NCBI RefSeq assembly: GCF_030247185.1
Contig: NC_080571.1
Span: forward strand, 64,642,172-64,706,171
DNA: 64,000 nucleotides
Origin: Malaya genurostris
Taxonomy: Eukaryota; Arthropoda; Insecta; Diptera; Culicidae
Direction: 5' to 3'
The position numbers and the translations under genes were made by a program. Below are positions 45,096 through 55,965 of the stretch, piece after piece. The notes beneath the pieces were generated by a model that was not told the origin of the DNA, ran no database searches, and saw only the letters and a list, made by a program, of their open reading frames with translations. Numbering within the stretch: the first letter of the stretch is position 1; each line of letters begins with the position of its first letter.

Positions 45096-45985
45096 ATGTA
45101 CAACTTTGCCTTCGCCTTTTTTTTCCAAAATTAAAGCTTTATTGTGCTTACAGGTGTATTATTCAAAGTATTGTACATCGCTAGCAACAACTTTCTCCCA
45201 TCTTTCCGGCAATTTTCGGATCCCGGCTCTAAAAAAGGAGTCCTCTTTTGACGCTATCCATGAAGCAATCCGTTTTACCAACTCTTTGAAGGATTGAAAA
45301 TGTTGATCTGTCAGGCCGTGTGCCATCGAACGGAATAAGTGGAAGTCAGAAAGGGCGACATCTGGGAAATACGGCGTGTGGGGCAAGACTTCCCGTTTCA
45401 GCGTTTCCAGGTACTTTTTGACCACTTTTGCGATGTGAGGCCGAGCATTGTCGTGTTGGAGGATGACTTTGTAATATCGCTCTTGATATTGTGGCCGCTT
45501 TTCTTTTAGCGCGCGACTAAGGCGCATCAGTTGCGTTCGGTAGCGATCTCCTGTGATGGTTTCACCCGGTTTTAAGAGCTCTTCATCAAGCAATGCTTCT
45601 AGTTGTTCATCTTTGAAGGTTTTTTTCTCCTCCACCACCATGTTTGTCTTCGACATCGAAATCACTATTTTTAAAACGTTGAAACCACTCCCGACATGTT
45701 CTTTTACTCAGAGCACCATCACCGTAAGTTTCTGAGAGCATTCAATGCGCTTCAGCTGCATTTTTTGCGAATTGTAACAGAAAAATAAAATTTCTCGCAA
45801 ATGGCCAGAATTGGGCACATAAACAGACACGAATACGAAAACAAGAACAACTGTCACTGAAACGGCGATGACAATTCGTTAGACACTGTACACACTCACT
45901 TTAAAGGCATTATCATCTATGTATTTTGACCAGCCTCAGCCGGTACAGCCACCTATCGGAAAACGGCGGGAGCAAAGTTGTACAT
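45096..45985 (-). mobile_element. mariner (DD34D, irritans-like), internally deleted
   Basis: The termini ATGTACAACTTTGC and its inverse lie about 890 bp apart. On the minus strand the transposase C-terminal half is open, but the 5' coding part is frameshifted and the middle is deleted. A TA follows the right end (45986-45987 region), but the left flank is not a clean TA. The element cannot move by itself. Confidence 0.8.
45159..45665 (-). pseudogene. mariner transposase remnant
   Basis: 168 residues. E-A-L-L-D-E-E runs directly into L-L-K-P-G-E-T-I-T-G-D-R-Y-R, whereas intact mariner enzymes have a long segment between, including the first catalytic Asp. The second Asp (L-Q-H-D-N-A-R-P-H) and third Asp (L-S-D-F-H-L-F) remain, with 34 residues between them, the DD34D spacing. 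Further upstream, fragments like C-R-E-W-F-Q-R-F-K are in another frame. Confidence 0.8.
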
Positions 45986-46085
45986 AACACAAAAGGTGTA
46001 CCGATAGTAAATAGTTCGCACAGTACAATATAGGTGGAACTAGTGCATCACGAAAAATTACTAATTGTTTTGACGGATGCAGCAT

Positions 46086-46321
46086 CAGAGATGCCAGGTC
46101 TGCAGATTTGTCTGTAAATCTGCAGATTTGGGGTATAGTGCTGCAGACATTTTTTGTTGTGCAGACTTTTACAGACTTTTGAAATTCTCGCAGACTTTTG
46201 CAGATTTTTTAAATTCTCACAGACTTTCGTCTATATTTACAGACTTTTGAAATTTCCGGACCTTTTTTTTTTTTTTTTGCTCGCCAAGACAGATATTTGA
46301 AATTTTTACCTGGCATCTCTG
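46086..46321 (+). mobile_element. hAT-like MITE (copy A)
   Basis: CAGAGATGCCAGGT at the left and its inverse at the right bound 236 bp. The flanking octamers TGCAGCAT and TGCAGCAG match at 7 of 8 bases. The interior repeats GCAGACTTTTG words and has an 18-base T run. An 8-bp duplication with a CAG-type terminus points to the hAT superfamily. Confidence 0.75.
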
Positions 46322-46704
46322 TGCAGCAGCATCCAGCAGGTTATCGGTTTACTTCAATTGGCTTCAAACTTGGATCACCTCAAACGACGAGACATTTTTT
46401 TTTGGAAAAGGAATTCGAAAATTGCCTGAGAGGTAGGAAAAACTAGTAACTAACGATACTTTGATTAAACTTCAAATTCTTTTTATTTTGAAATAAATGC
46501 ATTTTTGTCCGCAAAAAACGGAGCAAATTAATTTGTACTTCTAATAGAACAGGAATAAAAAATATTTTAACTTATTTTGGAGAGTTTCTTTCCTAATGCA
46601 GTTTTCCACAAACTATTTTTTACTTGCAATATTCTCAAAATAAGTAGAATGATCTTTTCCAATGACACAGTGACAGAAAAGTGCTGCTTGATAGTTTATG
46701 TTGT

Positions 46705-47029
46705 ACACTGAGGTCTCTTTTTACGCGGGGGATACGTACCGCGTAAAGAACCGCGTAACTTCGGAAATACGCGTGAAAAAAAATCCTTCAAACTAAAGAA
46801 AAAAAATTTTGATGCCAAATATCTTAGAAATACATGAAACGTCCAGATCTGGTATAATCTCAAAAAAAATTTTTTTGTGGAAATCAACTTTGGGACATAG
46901 AAAAATTTTGAGGCTTCCAAAATTGAAAATTAACTTTGGAAATCCGCGTAAGAAAAACCGCGTAACTTCGGAAATCCGCGTAAAAAGAAACCGTATTAAA
47001 AAAAACCGCGTAAAAAGAAACCCAGTATA
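46705..47029. mobile_element. MITE with TTTTTACGCGG-type termini (copy 2)
   Basis: The left ACACTGAGGTCTCTTTTTAC and the inverse of the right end (ATACTGGGTTTCTTTTTACG) are paired termini. The interior repeats CCGCGTAACTTCGGAAAT-type words. It is related to 41201-41448. Confidence 0.65.
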
Positions 47030-47628
47030 TTGCTAAGAGCACCAGTTACCAGTGATGAATCGAAGACGAAACGTGAAAAATTAAAAACGGATAACGTGCA
47101 CCTTAGTACAAAATGGTTAGTAGTAGCCAAACCCCAGAATATAAACTTTTCCGACCAAAAATCTTCATAATCCAGGAACAATATTCTTATTCTTTCTTCT
47201 AATATTACTATTTCAACGCAATCAGTGTTGATCGGATCGATAGATGAATTGATATAGACTGAAAAAAACAAACGCACAAAAAACGTTTCGCCGTGACATA
47301 CGAGATAAAATCCAACTAGTAAATCTGGCTCATTCATGAAAACATCACTACCATGAAGTTAGTGAGATGTTCTAATTTTACGTCAAGAAAATAATACGAC
47401 TGGCTACCGTTACCCTACGTAGCAGTAAATCACATAAAAAGCGAGAAAATATAGGTCATCACATGTCGAGATATGTTTCGAGGGGAAGCGAAAGAAGGAA
47501 AATGATTCACCAAATTTATAGTCATGTTTTTCGGGGGTACTAGATCTTGCTGCAAATAGGTTAAAATAACGTTTATTTTTGAGTTCAATGTATGTACACA
47601 AGCTTCGGTGCTAAGATCGTAAGCTAAC

Positions 47629-50600
47629 TTAACCATTAGTCTTATCTAAATCACAAATATTTCGCAGCATATTCACTAGATATAAGGCATGTTCCCTTAC
47701 AACATTGCTGGATGAATCACCACCCGCACTGGTTTCGTCTTCCACTGCGTTGCCGGATGTTCTTTTTTGCAGTGTCAGTCCGAACATGGCTTTGTACTGC
47801 GTTGCCAGCCGATCGGAGTCGCCTTTTTTGCTGCCCGCCGATAGCAAACAAAGTTTAGCCAGCGTTTTCAGTATCACCTGTAGACGTTTTTCGAATAGTT
47901 CAAGAAGTTTCTGAATTTCTTCACAGTTTAAGTTGCTGTTTGCAGCGTTGACCAGTGATTTGGCGGTACAAAGATACTCGATCATTGCTTGACTTTGCAT
48001 GCAGAGCAGCAGGGCTTGCTGCAAAATTCTCAGCTTGGCCGGAATGGTTTGGATCAACTCGCATTGGTATTCCTGCAGTGCGATTCGTTCCATTTGAATC
48101 TGTAGGAATTCCTGCGGTTCGTTGAGACTTTCGAAAATTTTCACTGCCTTCTCGTAGTGTAGCTTGCACAACTGCAGGATGGTTTTGCGACGATGCTCTT
48201 CACTAGCATTGCGGAATGAGAAATGATAGTAGGAAGCGATTCTGTAAATGGATTTAGAAAACAAAAAGATTTAGTATTTTTAACTTGAACAGTTACTGCA
48301 CAACTGCGGTTACCTATGGTGAATCAACGCCGCTCGGAAGGAGTACAACACCTGCCTCGGTCCGTTCAGTTCCTGATCACATAGTTTCAGTGCCTTCTGA
48401 AGCATCTCGACTACCTCTTGCTCTACTTCCTCCACACTTTGCGAATCGTCGTGATCCACGTCGCTACAGTCTTGCAATTGCTTGGCCAGGTTGAAAGTGG
48501 CTGTGGACAGTTCCCACGTTACCAACGACCAAAGATCTGGATTTTCCTTTTTCGAGCCTAGTACTCCAAGTGCCCGTTGGTAGTGTGTGAACGCTTCTTT
48601 GTAGAATTTTTTCTGCAGATGAACGTTATTCGGACTACCGAGGAAAATTGTATTTTATGAGACAGCATTAGAAATTAATGGGAATTCATAAAGTGCTTAC
48701 CTTTCTCCGACAAAATGAATGTGTGCCCGAAAGCGCATAAACCGGCCCATGTTGCACAACAAAAACGCTAAATTTGTAGAATCATTCACGGCTTCAAACA
48801 GGGAGACTCCCCGGTACAGTGAATCGTAAGCCTTCTTGGCAAGTATTTGATAGATCGGTTCGCTTGCGCTATCCAGTTCTTTGGCAGCTTTCCCGAACGC
48901 CTCACGTTTCTCCACGGGAAGATCCCAAAACTTATGGTACTCGTCTTGAGCCCAATGCATGTACTTAACACCCAACTCGTTCCGTACACTTCCCAATCTG
49001 CGATTGAGTTCCGCCTTCGCATCCTTCGAAGCACAAGCAATGGCAGCTTCGTAACAACCGCAGCTGGTAATCATGAGCTGTTCGATGTTGTCCATCGGAA
49101 GCGGCAACGATTGTTCCACCTCACTGCCAATGTCTTTGACCAATTCATCCATAATCAGCTGATCAATGCGAGTTTCCTGATCGAATTCCTTTAAATACTG
49201 TTTGATGTTGTCCCATTTCTTGGCCAGCTGGAAAAAACAATCGCCTATTCTACCAAGCAGTAAACCACGCTGCGAAGATACGCATGAAATGTACTTGGTT
49301 ACGACTTGTTGACATCGAACAGCGGAATAGATGTACCGAAGGGACCTCCCATACTCTTCCAGCGCATAACAATGCTCAGCGAGTGTTGCGTAGGTCAGGC
49401 AAGCTTTCTCGAAAAGCAATATTTTCAAGTGAACATTCCACGATTTTATTACACCGGTTGCACCTTTCAGCAGCAGGGATCGGGCATCAGTTTCCGATGT
49501 GGTCTCTTCTTCTGGGATTCGTTTCTTTTCAATTTTCTTCTTTGTCTTTTTCTTTGACGTTTTCCTACAAGAATCGTTCGATTGCCCAACGTCTGAATCT
49601 GGCTTCCATCCCATTGCAATCGGTTCGTTGGGTTTTGCCATCACTGGCTCTGGATGCAATGGACTGTACGGTAACGGAATCGGATCGTCCGACTTTGCCA
49701 TATTAGGATGGGTCTCTTCGTGGTAAATTTTCCGCTTTTCTTCCGCCTGTTCCTTCTCTCTACATTTCTGTTCTTCGCTACTATCGAAATATTGCAAACA
49801 ACTTAACCCATCGGCTATATGTTGCAGTGCAATCGTACAACGTTCCTCAATATTGCCGACCAAAGGCGGCGGCCTAGAATTATATCTCCAACCATCGCTT
49901 CCATTGTACTCCTGCAACGTCTCCTCGATGCTTTTAATAGCCGCTTGCACCCGATTACTGCCGGCATGTCGGTCATCAACGTACTCATCTGACTGCGGCG
50001 AATCACTGTTCGTTATGTGTTCACCGAAAATCGACTGGAATTCGTCATCATCATCGTCAGCATCATCTTCGTCATCGAGCATCGTGTTAAATTTCGGTGA
50101 TCCAGGATCGGTGTCCACCGGGATATACAAATCCGATAGAATGTAGTGTGATGAGGTCACAATCTGCGGATATTTCTCCTTTGGTAACAATTTAATGCAA
50201 TTATCCAGCAGCATTTTGATGGCTCCTGCTTTAGTGGCGGATACTCCTTCCCTTGCGTTTTTCATATTTCTAGCCACGGTGTACAGCAGCATGGCCACCG
50301 GAATAGTAAAAGGATTTTCATTTTTCAGGCTTTCGTCTTCAGTTTCTGCTTCACTTTCGGGTTGGCAATCGCTGTGCTTTTGACACAAGGTTGTCAGATC
50401 ATACAGCTTCACCACATCATCGTTTTTTGCCTTGAACAACCAGTACGTGTGACCAGCTTTAGTGGCATTCGCCTTCAGGAACACTAGAATATTTTGAGCA
50501 ACATTTCTGATAACTTTTGGTGAAAACTTCGAGTCTTCTAAATGTGGTAAATCTTCTGTTTTAATTAATTCGTACCTAAAATAAATAATCTCACAAATGA

Positions 50601-51597
50601 TGCCATCCTATTGCTAGAAAATGACTAACCTTTGAACGATACCATCCAAATGGTAACACATCACAACTTCCGGAACGTTGCACATCAAATTATCCAACCA
50701 ATAATCGATTCCAGTTAAAACATTAATAGGTTTAGATTCGTCTCTCAAACGTAAACTTATGCAAGGTCGATTGGTACCACCGAATATAGGCATATCCGTA
50801 CCAATCAACATTCGTATATCTTCAAACGTCCACACCACGTTACGGTTAAAAACATGACTTGTCTGCCGTGGATCGGGAAAGTTTTCTTCCTCATCAGGTT
50901 CCGGGAGAACCGGTCCGGCTAGTGGCAGTGGCTTAAACTGCTGACAGTTGTCGCCATTATCGTCGACCGAATCGGTATCTTCTTCGCCAAGCTCTATGTC
51001 GGATTTTAAGCTATAGTATAAAAATTTCGATGTCAAATATTTCTGAGCAAGAGCTTCCCTTGATTTCGTATGAATAAATAACTTCTTCTCGCTGTCACTT
51101 AAACTATTGAGAATATTCTCATAAATGAACGACCGCAACCAATGCCAATCGCTATCTTCCTGCCGAAGAAGATAACGGGCCACATCAAACTCATCAATCA
51201 ACAAGGTATTCTCGATGCGATGGACAATCATGGAGACTACACTTTTCCTCGAGTAGGGCAGTTTTAGCAGACGCTTGATATTCTCTGCATCCGATACAAC
51301 ATCAACACCGCCCACACAGTCGGGAAACATGTTTGCCATACGGAAACTACTGAATCCCCTCTGGTGCGAGAGTGACTGGCCCAGTCCATACGAGTTTGCC
51401 GAATTGCTCAACCAATTTGACGGTGGCAAGTTCAGATCGGTGTTACATTTTAGTCTGGCAAATGGAGCAACGCTTTGGACGTTCAAAAAGCGCACAATGG
51501 CGTTCGATTTGACTTGTTCCTTCTCCAACGACTCGGCCAGTTGAGACTGCTCCGGAAGATCAGACAACGATAAGCATGCTCCGCCAGTTTCATCCAT
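47629..51597 (-). CDS. EDRF1: Erythroid differentiation-related factor 1 homologue
   Basis: Exons (minus strand): 51597-50630, 50575-48701, 48634-48314 and 48241-47629; phases agree and give 1,258 residues (human ~1,240). Family blocks are clear: L-K-L-P-Y-S-R-K, V-V-W-T-F-E-D-I-R-M-L-I-G, N-V-L-T-G-I-D-Y-W-L-D-N-L, G-H-T-Y-W-L-F-K-A and L-S-T-A-T-F-N-L-A. The C-terminal half is helical with TPR-like repeats; an acidic Asp/Glu-rich linker lies near 50040-50075. The vertebrate protein is a nuclear factor linked to globin expression; its role in insects is not established to my knowledge. The start is the first ATG (M-D-E-T-G-G). Introns are short (55-72 nt). Nothing appears broken. Confidence 0.92.
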
Positions 51598-53229
51598 CTG
51601 GTTATCAAAATTCAATTTACAATTCTCAACATAGGAAAAATTAAAAATATCTCACCTCACAATCCACCTCGTAATCAGTAAATTGTTTACCGTGTTTTTC
51701 TCTGCAATAATTAACATGAACCTATATATCCGAACTTGAACAATACGATTATTCTGGAAAATTTGAGAATCTGATCGAGAGATGACTGAAAAAATCATAT
51801 AAATACTGATATATACAAACAATTGTATTTGACAGATGAAAGACCGAAACATCGCAGAATTTAACCAATCTCATGGGTATCAGGATGATGGATAGAAGGT
51901 GGAGCCTTTAGTATTTTAGTAATTTAGTGCATAATTCATGGCTAATCATTAGGTGTGTCTAAATACTCATTTTAAAAAACTTCGAAAAATGTCAAAAACA
52001 GAGTATGAATTGAAATACTCACTAGTGAATGTAAACAAAAGTAAATAATTTCTAATTAAATGTTAGGGAAAGCATGTTTAAGGGGCGGGTAGGGTCTAAC
52101 ACTTTTGGAAAATCATTTAATATTTTGTTTGTATTTACTTATAGTAAAACCAAAGGTAAACTCAAGATTACCATGTCCCATACGATCCATTGAAAAATAT
52201 TAGGTCAGTAATCGTGAACCAGTTGGCTCAGTAATAATGTAGTTTTGTTGACCCCTCGTTAATAAGCGTCGACTAGGTCCGGTAAAATGCAATGGAAACA
52301 ATACAAATTAAAAAGGAAGCAAACATATGTTTCCATTCAGCATATAATATCTTATTTCAAATGACTTTAATGCTTGATGGGATGAGGCATTAACAAACTG
52401 AATAAATTCTAAGCAATTGTTCTATTTATTTGAAGAATCACTATATATGAAGCAAATATCGTTCATACTGTAACTTGACATTATTCCAAACCTGAACAAT
52501 CGTCGTCATAGTTACGACGCATCTAGCGATCAGACGCTTGTTGTTTTGGTTCAAAAGACTGAAACTGACAATGAACCGAGCTCATCGAGGGGTCCTAATC
52601 AAATGATACATAAGATATCACAGACCACTCTATCTTTAGTTTATCTTTGGTAAAACCTTTCAAGAATATTCTGTGAAATTTTTAAGCCTTTCGGAACAAA
52701 ACTCTGGAAGCTATGGATCTTTATCTTTTCTTATCTCATACTGCGAAGAGGCAAAGTCTCTGCTTCGATTGATTTGAAAACTTGACAAAATATTCTTGAA
52801 ATGTTTTATTATGACAAAATAGAAAAAAATATGATTTTTTCGAAAGTGTTAGATCCTGTGCGCTGATTGGATTCTTCAATCGTTCCGAATAGAACCTCGA
52901 TGAACATTAGAAAAGGTCCCAAGTGTAACTGACAGATTCTCTTTGTTTAATTGCTCTTTCAGTTATTACGGCATACCCCTGTATTTTCCAACAATTTCTC
53001 TACTACAGATTGAAAGTCGATGGGTTTAGTCGTTATTCTATGTAAACAGTTAGAGAGAAGGATAGGACCGTAATAATCGAAAGAGAAAGTAAACAAAGAG
53101 AAACTCTCATTTGCACTTAGGACCTTTTCTCTTGTTTGTCTTGAAACAGCAGAAAACATCAGCGCCCTGCTATGACGTCATGAAACTGTGGCCAGCATCA
53201 TTCTGCAAAAACCAAAACAATGAAGAAGA
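51598..53229. other. EDRF1 upstream region, mostly unidentified
   Basis: AT-rich sequence between the EDRF1 start and the next coding candidates. It contains the MITE at 52915-53124. No other gene or named repeat was recognised; any EDRF1 5' UTR exon and promoter would lie at its left side. Confidence 0.5.
52915..53124. mobile_element. MITE, family with TTTGTTTACTTTCTC termini (copy 3)
   Basis: It begins GGTCCCAAGTGTAACTGACA and ends with a diverged inverse (TTTGCACTTAGGACC), flanked by AAAA and TTTT. The inner TCTCTTTGTTTA arm and its inverse AGTAAACAAAGAGAAA link it to the copies at 13 kb and 26 kb. Confidence 0.7.
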
Positions 53230-53478
53230 ATGGCTAACAAAAAATTGGATATTACAAACTACTTGTTTATTCAGTACCCTTTACCGCACTTCCCCGCAAA
53301 TTATCGATCAGAATATCATCACTACGATAAGGAAATTAAGATTTTACTCGATTTGAAATGCTCGAATGTTTGTTTACCATACTCTGAGCGCTCTGATTGC
53401 CCACCAAATGCCCCAGATGTTGGCTACGATAGCACTTGCTGCAGGGTCCTATCTTTACCACCGGGCAGGAAAACATAG
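53230..53478 (+). CDS. Hypothetical small ORF upstream of PET117
   Basis: 82 codons from ATG to TAG. The first half is Tyr/His-rich; the second half has six Cys (C-S-N-V-C and T-C-C among them) and ends P-P-G-R-K-T. No signal peptide, membrane segment or known domain is evident. It lies 125 nt upstream of the PET117 start on the same strand and could be an upstream cistron, a separate tiny gene or chance. An overlapping frame (about 53360-53485) has a hydrophobic stretch, so the coding frame is uncertain. Confidence 0.25.
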   Translation: MANKKLDITNYLFIQYPLPHFPANYRSEYHHYDKEIKILLDLKCSNVCLPYSERSDCPPNAPDVGYDSTCCRVLSLPPGRKT

Positions 53479-53603
53479 ATCAATGTGACCACCCGCACTA
53501 CTGCATCGTGAATAATATTATCATTTCAACTGTAGAATTTGACAGTCTAGTCGTTCAAGCCAGTAATTGTTTTGATACATGGAATTTCATTAGAAAATCA
53601 ACT

Positions 53604-53910
53604 ATGTCTACTACTTCCAAAGTTGTTTTCCTAACGGCTTGCATAGGTTCGATTGGTATCATAGGATACGTACATTACAAGCAAAATTACGACAGGTTTG
53701 TAATCCTTTTTAGAATAATCAATTTTTGTTTGAATACTCATTTCACGGATTTCTATTTCGTGTTTCTTTTGCAGGGCTAAACTACGCGAAGGGGTTATCC
53801 GAGATGTTCAAAGGCAGCAACAAAGGAAAATTGAAAACACGTATAATCTTCAACAACAAATTGAACTTACCAAACAACTTAGACAGCAGATGGATCAAGA
53901 AGAACATTAA
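53604..53910 (+). CDS. PET117: PET117 cytochrome c oxidase assembly factor
   Basis: Exons 53604-53695 and 53775-53910 (donor ACAG|GTTTGT, acceptor TTGCAG|G) encode 75 residues, the family's normal size. A short N-terminal hydrophobic segment (residues ~6-22: V-V-F-L-T-A-C-I-G...) is followed by H-Y-K-Q-N-Y-D-R and the hallmark L-R-E-G-V-I-R-D-V-Q-R-Q. The rest is a charged helix with Gln/Glu heptads. PET117 is a mitochondrial inner-membrane protein that cooperates with COX15 in haem a supply for complex IV. It is convergent with the GTSF1-type gene, with 185 nt between stop codons. Confidence 0.88.
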
Positions 53911-53960
53911 GGAATGGATGAACATTTGTGATCCTATGAAATTGTAGGATTAGTTTGTAA

Positions 53961-53966
53961 TTTATT
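53961..53966 (-). terminator. GTSF1-type gene polyadenylation signal
   Basis: Minus-strand AATAAA, 130 nt beyond the stop codon at 54096. If used, the transcript ends about 30 nt from the PET117 stop codon, so the two 3' UTRs would overlap. No canonical signal for PET117 was seen nearby on the plus strand. Confidence 0.45.
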
Positions 53967-54095
53967 GTAGCACTGATTATATTTTTGAATGAACATGTTT
54001 GATAATAGTAATTCAAATGAATTTATAACTAACAAATTATAAAAACGTAACGAAAAATAACTTCACAAAGAATTCATATACCTCCAGTATACAAA

Positions 54096-54809
54096 TTATT
54101 CATTATTTTGTGGTGTAAAACATCGGCCCATTTCCTGCAAACGCTGACGTTCTGCCTCTTTGAATGCTTTTCTCTCTGACGGTGCCATTCCATTGCATCT
54201 TCTGATCACGTTCGAACGGCGAGCATAAGCTGTCGGATTATAGGCTCTGACTTTACAATCCTTATCAAAATAATGAACATTTTCGTCAAAACTATTGCAA
54301 TTTAGAAAATTCTAAACTATCTTACCCCGTCCCATGATTCGTCTCCCGCATCAAACCCGGAATATAATGCTTGCTCCGTTACTGGTTGAGCATCGCCACC
54401 GATTTCGGGGGCGAACGTTGCAGCCGAAGTGGAAATGCAATATTTGTATCGATCGAATGACTCTCGATCCGGACAAATACTGGAGTGATACTAAAATGTC
54501 GAATCATTTAAAATAAATAAATAAGATAATCAATTAAACCCTAGTACTTTGAGTTCTTGTTGTGGCATATCATGGGTCTCGTTGAAAGGACACTTAACAT
54601 ACTTCAAATCCTTGTGATTTTTTCGGCACTTGTAGAGATGAGTTTGCATTCGAAAAGACATAATCTGATGAGCTCGATTGTAAGGACACTCAACGATATC
54701 CTCATAGCCTAGCAAGCTCAAATCGCTATGATCAGCACTAAATGGAAAAAAAATATAGTAACGATTATCAACTTCCACATAAAATTAACCTTAATAATTG
54801 ACGATGCAT
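54096..54809 (-). CDS. Gtsf1: GTSF1/Asterix-type CHHC zinc-finger protein
   Basis: Four exons on the minus strand: 54809-54790, 54737-54548, 54490-54326 and 54260-54096, giving 179 residues. Two tandem CHHC fingers with identical C-x5-H-x9-H-x3-C spacing begin C-P-Y-N-R-A-H (near residue 24) and C-P-F-N-E-T-H. That is the signature shared by GTSF1 and U11-48K; two fingers and total size (GTSF1 is 167 residues) favour GTSF1. In flies Asterix/GTSF1 binds Piwi in the nucleus and is needed for piRNA-guided transcriptional silencing. The C-terminal half has an acidic W-D segment (D-E-S-W-D-G), then a basic helix ending C-F-T-P-Q-N-N-E. The first exon codes only six full residues. Insects have several paralogues, so one-to-one orthology with Asterix is not shown. 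Confidence 0.85.
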
Positions 54810-54963
54810 TGTGACAATTTCCACTGAAAGCAATGTAGCAAGATCACTTTGCTTCAAATAGCTGATAACAAAAAACGTGAACTCGAGCTCGCCAGAAATT
54901 AAAATGGCGCAAAAAAAACTAGTGATCAAGGATGCCAGCTCATTTTTTAAAAAAATCTGTGTT

Positions 54964-55154
54964 CTACACTCAAATAAAAATTTACGTTCAATTCACTTGA
55001 AAAATCACGTAGAATGGTTTCAAATGTCAAATTGAATATTTTACGTGACGAAAATGAATGTTATGCGAACATTCCCTAAAATGAATAGAATCATCACATA
55101 AGGTTTACGTGAATTGACCAAACGTCAAGCAATCTACGTGGATTTCCAGTGTGA
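54964..55154. mobile_element. MITE with ACACT...AATC/CACGTAGATT termini
   Basis: CTACACTCAAATAAAAATTT at the left pairs imperfectly with a right end ending GGATTTCCAGTGTG. Inner blocks TTCAATTCACTTG and GTGAATTGACC are inverted. It is about 190 bp and non-coding, and lies just upstream of the GTSF1-type gene's 5' end. Confidence 0.5.
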
Positions 55155-55249
55155 AAAACTCGATTTTGAAAGTGGCGAGCAGTGGCCCTCGAAGTGTAAG
55201 TAGTATAAATATTTGCGAGAAAAGTTATTTAATTACAATTTTTTACTCC

Positions 55250-55565
55250 ATCGACCGGACCATTCCAGTATGAAAGTTTCCATGTGTTCAACTGGACCGA
55301 GTGCCTGCGTGAGTCCGGAAGTTTACCCGCTCCTGCCGAATGCTTCAAACAGGCCGTCGGTATGAAGCTAGAGACACTGGAACCATGTAATGCGACTTCA
55401 ACCTGCATCGGTAGTGTTGTGGGAGTTCTTGGATCTCGACTTCGGCTTCGGTTGGATGGCAGTGACAACATAAACGATTTCTGGAGGCTTATCGATTTGA
55501 GATACCACGACGTTATTAGTTGCTTTTTAAGCCATTGGAATTATATGACAATATTCTGAAATAAA
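55250..55565 (+). pseudogene. Single MBT-repeat fragment, Scm-like
   Basis: One open frame (about 55269-55559) carries the first MBT repeat of the Sex comb on midleg type: F-N-W-T-E-C-L-R-E-S-G-S, A-E-C-F-K-Q-A, G-M-K-L-E, N-A-T-S-T-C-I-G-S-V-V-G-V-L-G and R-L-R-L-R-L-D-G-S-D-N-I-N-D-F-W-R-L-I. About eight to ten residues normally found between F-K-Q and G-M-K-L-E are absent, and no second MBT repeat, zinc finger or SAM domain follows. An AATAAA (55560-55565) abuts the TGA stop. It may be a truncated gene copy, a lone exon (a TTCCAG acceptor lies at 55264-55269) or a short functional protein. A pseudogene is the simplest reading. Confidence 0.55.
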
Positions 55566-55905
55566 TGTTTTATATTTCATGGCATTTTTCATTTCATAGA
55601 TTTATATCAAAATCTGAAATCTCCCTTTTGACTTCAACCAATATATAAAATAGTAATTTTCTGGTATCTAAATTTGATATGAACTGATAGATAAATGTGA
55701 TATGAACAGTACATTACATTTTACCTATGAAACACGTAACTTTTACTGGATTATGCATTAAACAGCTTTTAAATAACGATTTATTAATTTTTAGTTTGAC
55801 GTAAAGCCGCCATGACTAAGTTCAGTTTTTGCAATGACTGAGCGGAAATATATATTGGAGAAGCCAAGTGAAAGAAAAACTAACAGAAAAGATGAATTTT
55901 TGGAA

Positions 55906-55965
55906 AAAGATACGCTCAGAGACAGGACTCGAACCTGCGTTCTTATGCATTCCGTCTTTTCAGTA
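55906..55965 (-). repeat. tRNA-like fragment (SINE or tRNA relic)
   Basis: The minus strand reads GGTTCGAGTCCTGTCTCTGA, a perfect pol III B box in a T-arm-like context. No full tRNA cloverleaf could be built around it, so it is treated as a SINE head or tRNA relic. Confidence 0.4.

Larger units (their letters stand above)
44883..46066 (+). repeat. Dispersed repeat interrupted by a mariner
   Basis: The outer parts (44883-45095 and 45986-46066) match the inverse of 25500-25950. The mariner at 45096-45985 occupies the middle, and about 170 bp of the repeat interior present in the other copy are missing here. Confidence 0.65.
42640..47628. other. Intergenic repeats between COG1 and EDRF1
   Basis: No host gene is recognisable. 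43000-43700 has scattered gag-like fragments too decayed to classify. A hAT-like MITE (44054-44243), a 162-bp MITE (44721-44882), a repeat with a nested mariner (44883-46066), another hAT-like MITE (46086-46321) and a MITE (46705-47029) follow in quick succession. The short frame at 44300-44491 has no recognisable domain. Confidence 0.55.

Noticed and set aside
51598..51615. An EDRF1 start at a TTG six codons upstream
   Set aside because: A TTG start is not expected for an animal nuclear gene, and the first ATG (51597) is six codons downstream in frame.
54334..54516. Plus-strand ORF starting M-I-R-L-P-H
   Set aside because: It is the antisense of the third exon of the GTSF1-type gene, whose frame and splice sites are better supported.
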